From: Xiphias gladius | Taxonomy: Eukaryota > Chordata > Actinopteri > Istiophoriformes > Xiphiidae | Length of the DNA stretch: 64,000 nucleotides | NCBI RefSeq assembly: GCF_016859285.1 | Contig: NC_053403.1 | Coordinates: 248,001-312,000, forward strand | Direction of reading: 5' to 3' | Part shown: positions 61,145 to 64,000 of the stretch, in pieces | Numbering within the stretch: the first letter of the stretch is position 1 | Layout: the number at the start of each line of letters is the position of its first letter | The notes under the pieces: generated by a model | Databases searched by the model: none | The model's input: only the letters and a program-made list of their open reading frames with translations | Told to the model about the DNA's origin: nothing | Translations under genes and position numbers: made by a program

Positions 61145-61828
61145 ACGACTAAAAGAGAACAGAGGAGAAAACCCCAACATGAAACTCAACAGAAGTTGAG
61201 ACGTCTGATGGTGAACGGCTCTAAAAGGATTGTGGGAAAACAAGCAGCCGGAAAATATGGAAATATTAAAAATACCTGTGAAACCTGATGAAAGTGAAAG
61301 ATGAGGGACTGAAGCCACCGGCTGATCTCTGCTGCTCTGGATGATTTTATCATCTCTTTTAGAAAATGTGTTTAGGAAAAATGCTCCTGCTTGATTCTGG
61401 CTACAGCTTTATCACATGTCTGAGTATGTAGATGGCGTCTGTTATAAAGTTATAATCTCAGGACGGCGCCTTCTGATTTGTCTCGGTTGTTTCTCGTACA
61501 TCAGATGAAGGTTTCCTGCTGAGGTTTAGAAACAGGTTTAGACCTCCATCAGCTGCAGCTGGTTCTCCATGAGCCGGTTCCTCTCCTGCCAGTCCCAGCT
61601 CAGGTGACGTGATACAGAGTCCTCCTTTCCCACGCATCCACAGGTGGAGGTAACACGTCACGATGCAATGTTGCCGAGTCATGACGTACCGGTTTCAAAG
61701 TTTCAGAGAAATTGTCTTTGCAAATGTTTTATGAGGAGGGAACATGTTTTCATTCAATTCAATTCAATTTTATTCATATATCGCCAAATTATAACAGACT
61801 TCCTGTGGTCTAACATCTCACCTGGCTG

Positions 61829-61870
61829 CAGTGATGTCACGGTGTACTGAGGTACACCGTGACATCACTG
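61829..61870. repeat. Perfect 19-bp inverted repeat, 4-nt loop
   Basis: CAGTGATGTCACGGTGTAC (61829-61847), loop TGAG, then the exact reverse complement (61852-61870). The flanks TCACCTG / CAGGTGA extend the symmetry outwards after a short mismatch. TGATGTCA in each arm is CRE/ATF-like. It lies downstream of the LBH-domain gene. Confidence 0.9.
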
Positions 61871-62035
61871 GTTTCAGGTGAAACAGAGCAGACCTGTGAC
61901 CACTGTTGTTCCGTTGTTGGTTGAAACTGGTTGAGTTCAGGTGTCTGCTCTCTGGAAACACAAAACTTCTGTCTTCTGATCTTTTTGATTTAACCCCGTC
62001 CGCCCAGAGCGGCGCCTGTTGGTTTATCAAACAAA

Positions 62036-62068
<33 letters not shown>

Positions 62069-62075
62069 TCCCTCT
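62036..62075. repeat. (CT)n microsatellite
   Basis: CTCTCT run with one G interruption. It generates Ser/Leu-rich and Arg/Glu-rich artefact ORFs on the two strands. Confidence 0.9.
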
Positions 62076-62159
62076 CCATTTGTGGGGGTGGAGTTTATCT
62101 GCTGTGCAGCCGGTCCTGAAGGAGCACTTGAGTTCAGACCTGGAGGAGGCCTGGAAGGT

Positions 62160-63034
62160 AAACAAATCCACCAGACAACCGGCTGTTTATTGGCCCTTCG
62201 GAGTAAACTGAGGAAAACGAACCTCATAATATTTCAGATAATTAAAGACCTGATTTATTACAGGTCGCTTTAATTATGTAGCTGCCTTCATGTGAGACAC
62301 AGTAAACCCACACAGAGGAAAACATGAGGACACTGTACTCTGCCTCACAGTTGAAAGGCCCAGGTTTTATTGTGGATAACAACCCTGTCAACTAAAGGGT
62401 GATCGGTCCTTTTATGCTTTATTTCATTTGACGTTTTTAAGTTGTCTCTTAAGTTTGTCAGTTTGTTTCAATGACAGTGAAGCTGCAGAGAGAAAATCCA
62501 TCACAGTCAGTGTTTAGTTTATTTTCTGGTCAAATTTACAGATGTTGTTGTTGTTGATCCTGTTGAAAGCAGAGCAGTATGGAAGCTCACTCCCGACAAG
62601 ACTGGGAAAAAAAAGTTGTTAAGAATCACAAAAATAAAAATGAAGTCACAATGATGACACACCGTGAGAGAAATTACACAAACACTGTCACACCAGCGGT
62701 AATCTGTGTATGTGCTCGCCGTCGATAGCTTTCATTCTCAGGCTGTAATCCTTCCTCTGAATGCAGAGTTTCTTTTTTTGTCTGGAGCATCAGGCACTTT
62801 TCTGGGACGCTTCCTGGGGCTTTTACACCAATCTCCCAGCTGCTGTCGGCTCCTCCGTCTCCGATACTAAGGTTGCTCCCCTCTTCAGCTCTGGCAAACC
62901 CATCATTGCTGGATGACATGAAACGCATCGCTACTGCTGCAGGAATGTCGCCACAGACACCAGATTTAAAACTCCGGTCTACTGAGAAATACTGAGAGAT
63001 TTAGCTGGTGCAGACAGGCTTAATCAGCGTTGTA
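62160..63034. other. No gene recognised
   Basis: AT-rich and unremarkable. A minus-strand ORF at 62674-62928 has no recognised motif and no splice support, so it is not called. Confidence 0.5.
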
Positions 63035-63260
63035 TTCAATTCAGTTCAATTCAACTTTATTCGTACAGTGACAAATCAAAACAGAGGTTATTTCAGGGCA
63101 CTTTTCATGTAGAGCAGGTCTAGACTCTTTATAGTTGTATTTACAGAGATCCAACATTCTCCCATGAACTAGCACTTGTTGACAGTGACAAGAAAAAACC
63201 CCCTTTAACAGGTAGAAACCTTGAACAGAACCTGGCCCATTGGGAGGCGGGTCTGCCTGG
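63035..63260 (+). mobile_element. Dispersed element fragment (LINE/SINE-type 3' region)
   Basis: TTCAATTCAACTTTATTCGT, then CTCCCATGAACTAGCACTTG, TGACAGTGACAAGAAAAAAC, CCCCTTTAACAGGTAGAAAC and GAACAGAACCTGGCCC. This order matches a very common teleost repeat. A lone copy of its start is at 61755-61790. Confidence 0.7.
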
Positions 63261-64000
63261 ACCGGCTGTTGTAATGGACGTTCATTTAGATGCAAATGTC
63301 CTGCACTCCAGCCAAATTTGACTACATTTCCAGAAAATGTTCCACTGAAAACCTGAGCGAAGTCTTGTTTCCCTCCGCTGCTGCTGTGTGAACATGAGCA
63401 GATCAACAGCCGGTGGAGCCGGTTCTCCAGCCGCTGCCGTGAAACCACCACAGAAGAAGAGGACGCGGCGAGACGAGGTCGTTAGATGAGCTGCAGTCGG
63501 AGCTCAGACGATGGAGAACCGTGTGGAGAACGTGATGGAACCTGACGTTTCTGTCGGTTCCGTGTGTTGATGCGAGGAAGGTTCCGGTCTCCTCGTGGCC
63601 CCTCACAGACCTGATGGTTTCCTCTCTTCACGCTTCACGTACGTCAGAGTTTATTCACTGTGTGAAAAAAAAACAGGAGAATGGAAACTCACCCTCTGTC
63701 AGTAGTTTGGTTTATGTCGAAATTTTAATAGGTCAAATAGGTCAAAATATTATCTTTTTTTAAAAATTATAATCATTTTTTATTATAATTTTTCATTTGT
63801 AAGTATTTTGACTTTATGTCTCATCAGTTGACTGGTATTTGGATCCTTCATTTTCAGCACCACTGTGGCGACCAGACTGACCTGTCTTCAAACATCATCC
63901 TTATGATTTCTGAATAGTCGTGGAGCTAAAGATGTACAGTTTGTCCTGAGGGGGGCGCTGCAGGGAACATAAAGACACTGTGTCATTTCATGTTGCAGGG
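63261..64000. other. No gene recognised
   Basis: A short plus-strand frame at 63393-63488 (MSRSTAGGAGSP, then KPPQKKRTRRDE) is 31 codons long and basic, without splice or family support. The rest is AT-rich. Confidence 0.45.

Noticed and set aside
62674..62928. 84-codon minus-strand ORF
   Set aside because: No motif, no splice partners, and ordinary composition.
63393..63488. Short basic plus-strand ORF
   Set aside because: Thirty-one codons only, with no donor in phase and no known family.

Overview
This is a stretch of a ray-finned fish (teleost) nuclear chromosome. Genes are split into many short exons with GT-AG introns. Long AT-rich introns and intergenic DNA are full of (CA)n runs, minisatellites, a tRNA-derived SINE with the usual percomorph tail, Tc1-type transposon relics and MITEs. 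No organellar, viral or prokaryotic gene was seen.

Four protein-coding genes could be assembled exon by exon with consistent reading phase. (1) ckb, cytosolic brain-type creatine kinase, + strand: TATA/CCAAT promoter near 9625-9684, non-coding exon 1, and seven coding exons between 12157 and 19519 (381 aa). (2) mark3, MAP/microtubule affinity-regulating kinase 3, - strand: 18 coding exons from 35570 down to 22797 (742 aa), convergent with ckb. (3) A Sec6/exocyst-related gene of the TNFAIP2/EXOC3L4 type, - strand: 13 coding exons from 53991 down to 41089 (636 aa). (4) A small LBH-domain gene, + strand, from 60438, probably lbhd2. The order ckb-mark3-TNFAIP2/EXOC3L4-LBHD2 matches human 14q32.3 as I remember it, where EIF5 also lies between MARK3 and TNFAIP2; EIF5 and TRMT61A were not seen here.

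Layout: 1-9600 is intergenic, with a degenerate GTAGATC-rich satellite (about 3640-9020) interrupted by a decayed LINE (about 5600-8210). 9620-19745 is ckb. 19746-22796 is the ckb-mark3 tail-to-tail interval. 22797-36130 is mark3 and its GC-rich promoter. 36130-41088 holds a finTRIM-like RING relic, a SINE and a TTAA-flanked MITE. 41089-54060 is the TNFAIP2/EXOC3L4-type gene. 54080-60400 is repeat-rich (Tc1 relic, fold-back element, AGAACC minisatellite). 60438-61144 is the LBH gene, followed by ordinary repeat-bearing DNA.

The most striking observations are these. ckb coding exon 5 (172 bp) is present in three identical tandem copies whose joint inclusion would break the frame. Tandem repeats grow directly out of 5' splice sites: about 59 copies of a 31-bp unit carrying CAG|GTGAG begin exactly at the donor of exon 6 of the TNFAIP2/EXOC3L4-type gene, and ckb intron 2 begins with a stop-free run of decoy CAG|GTAAC donors, five of which preserve the reading frame. 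Other donors in these genes also abut tandem repeats.
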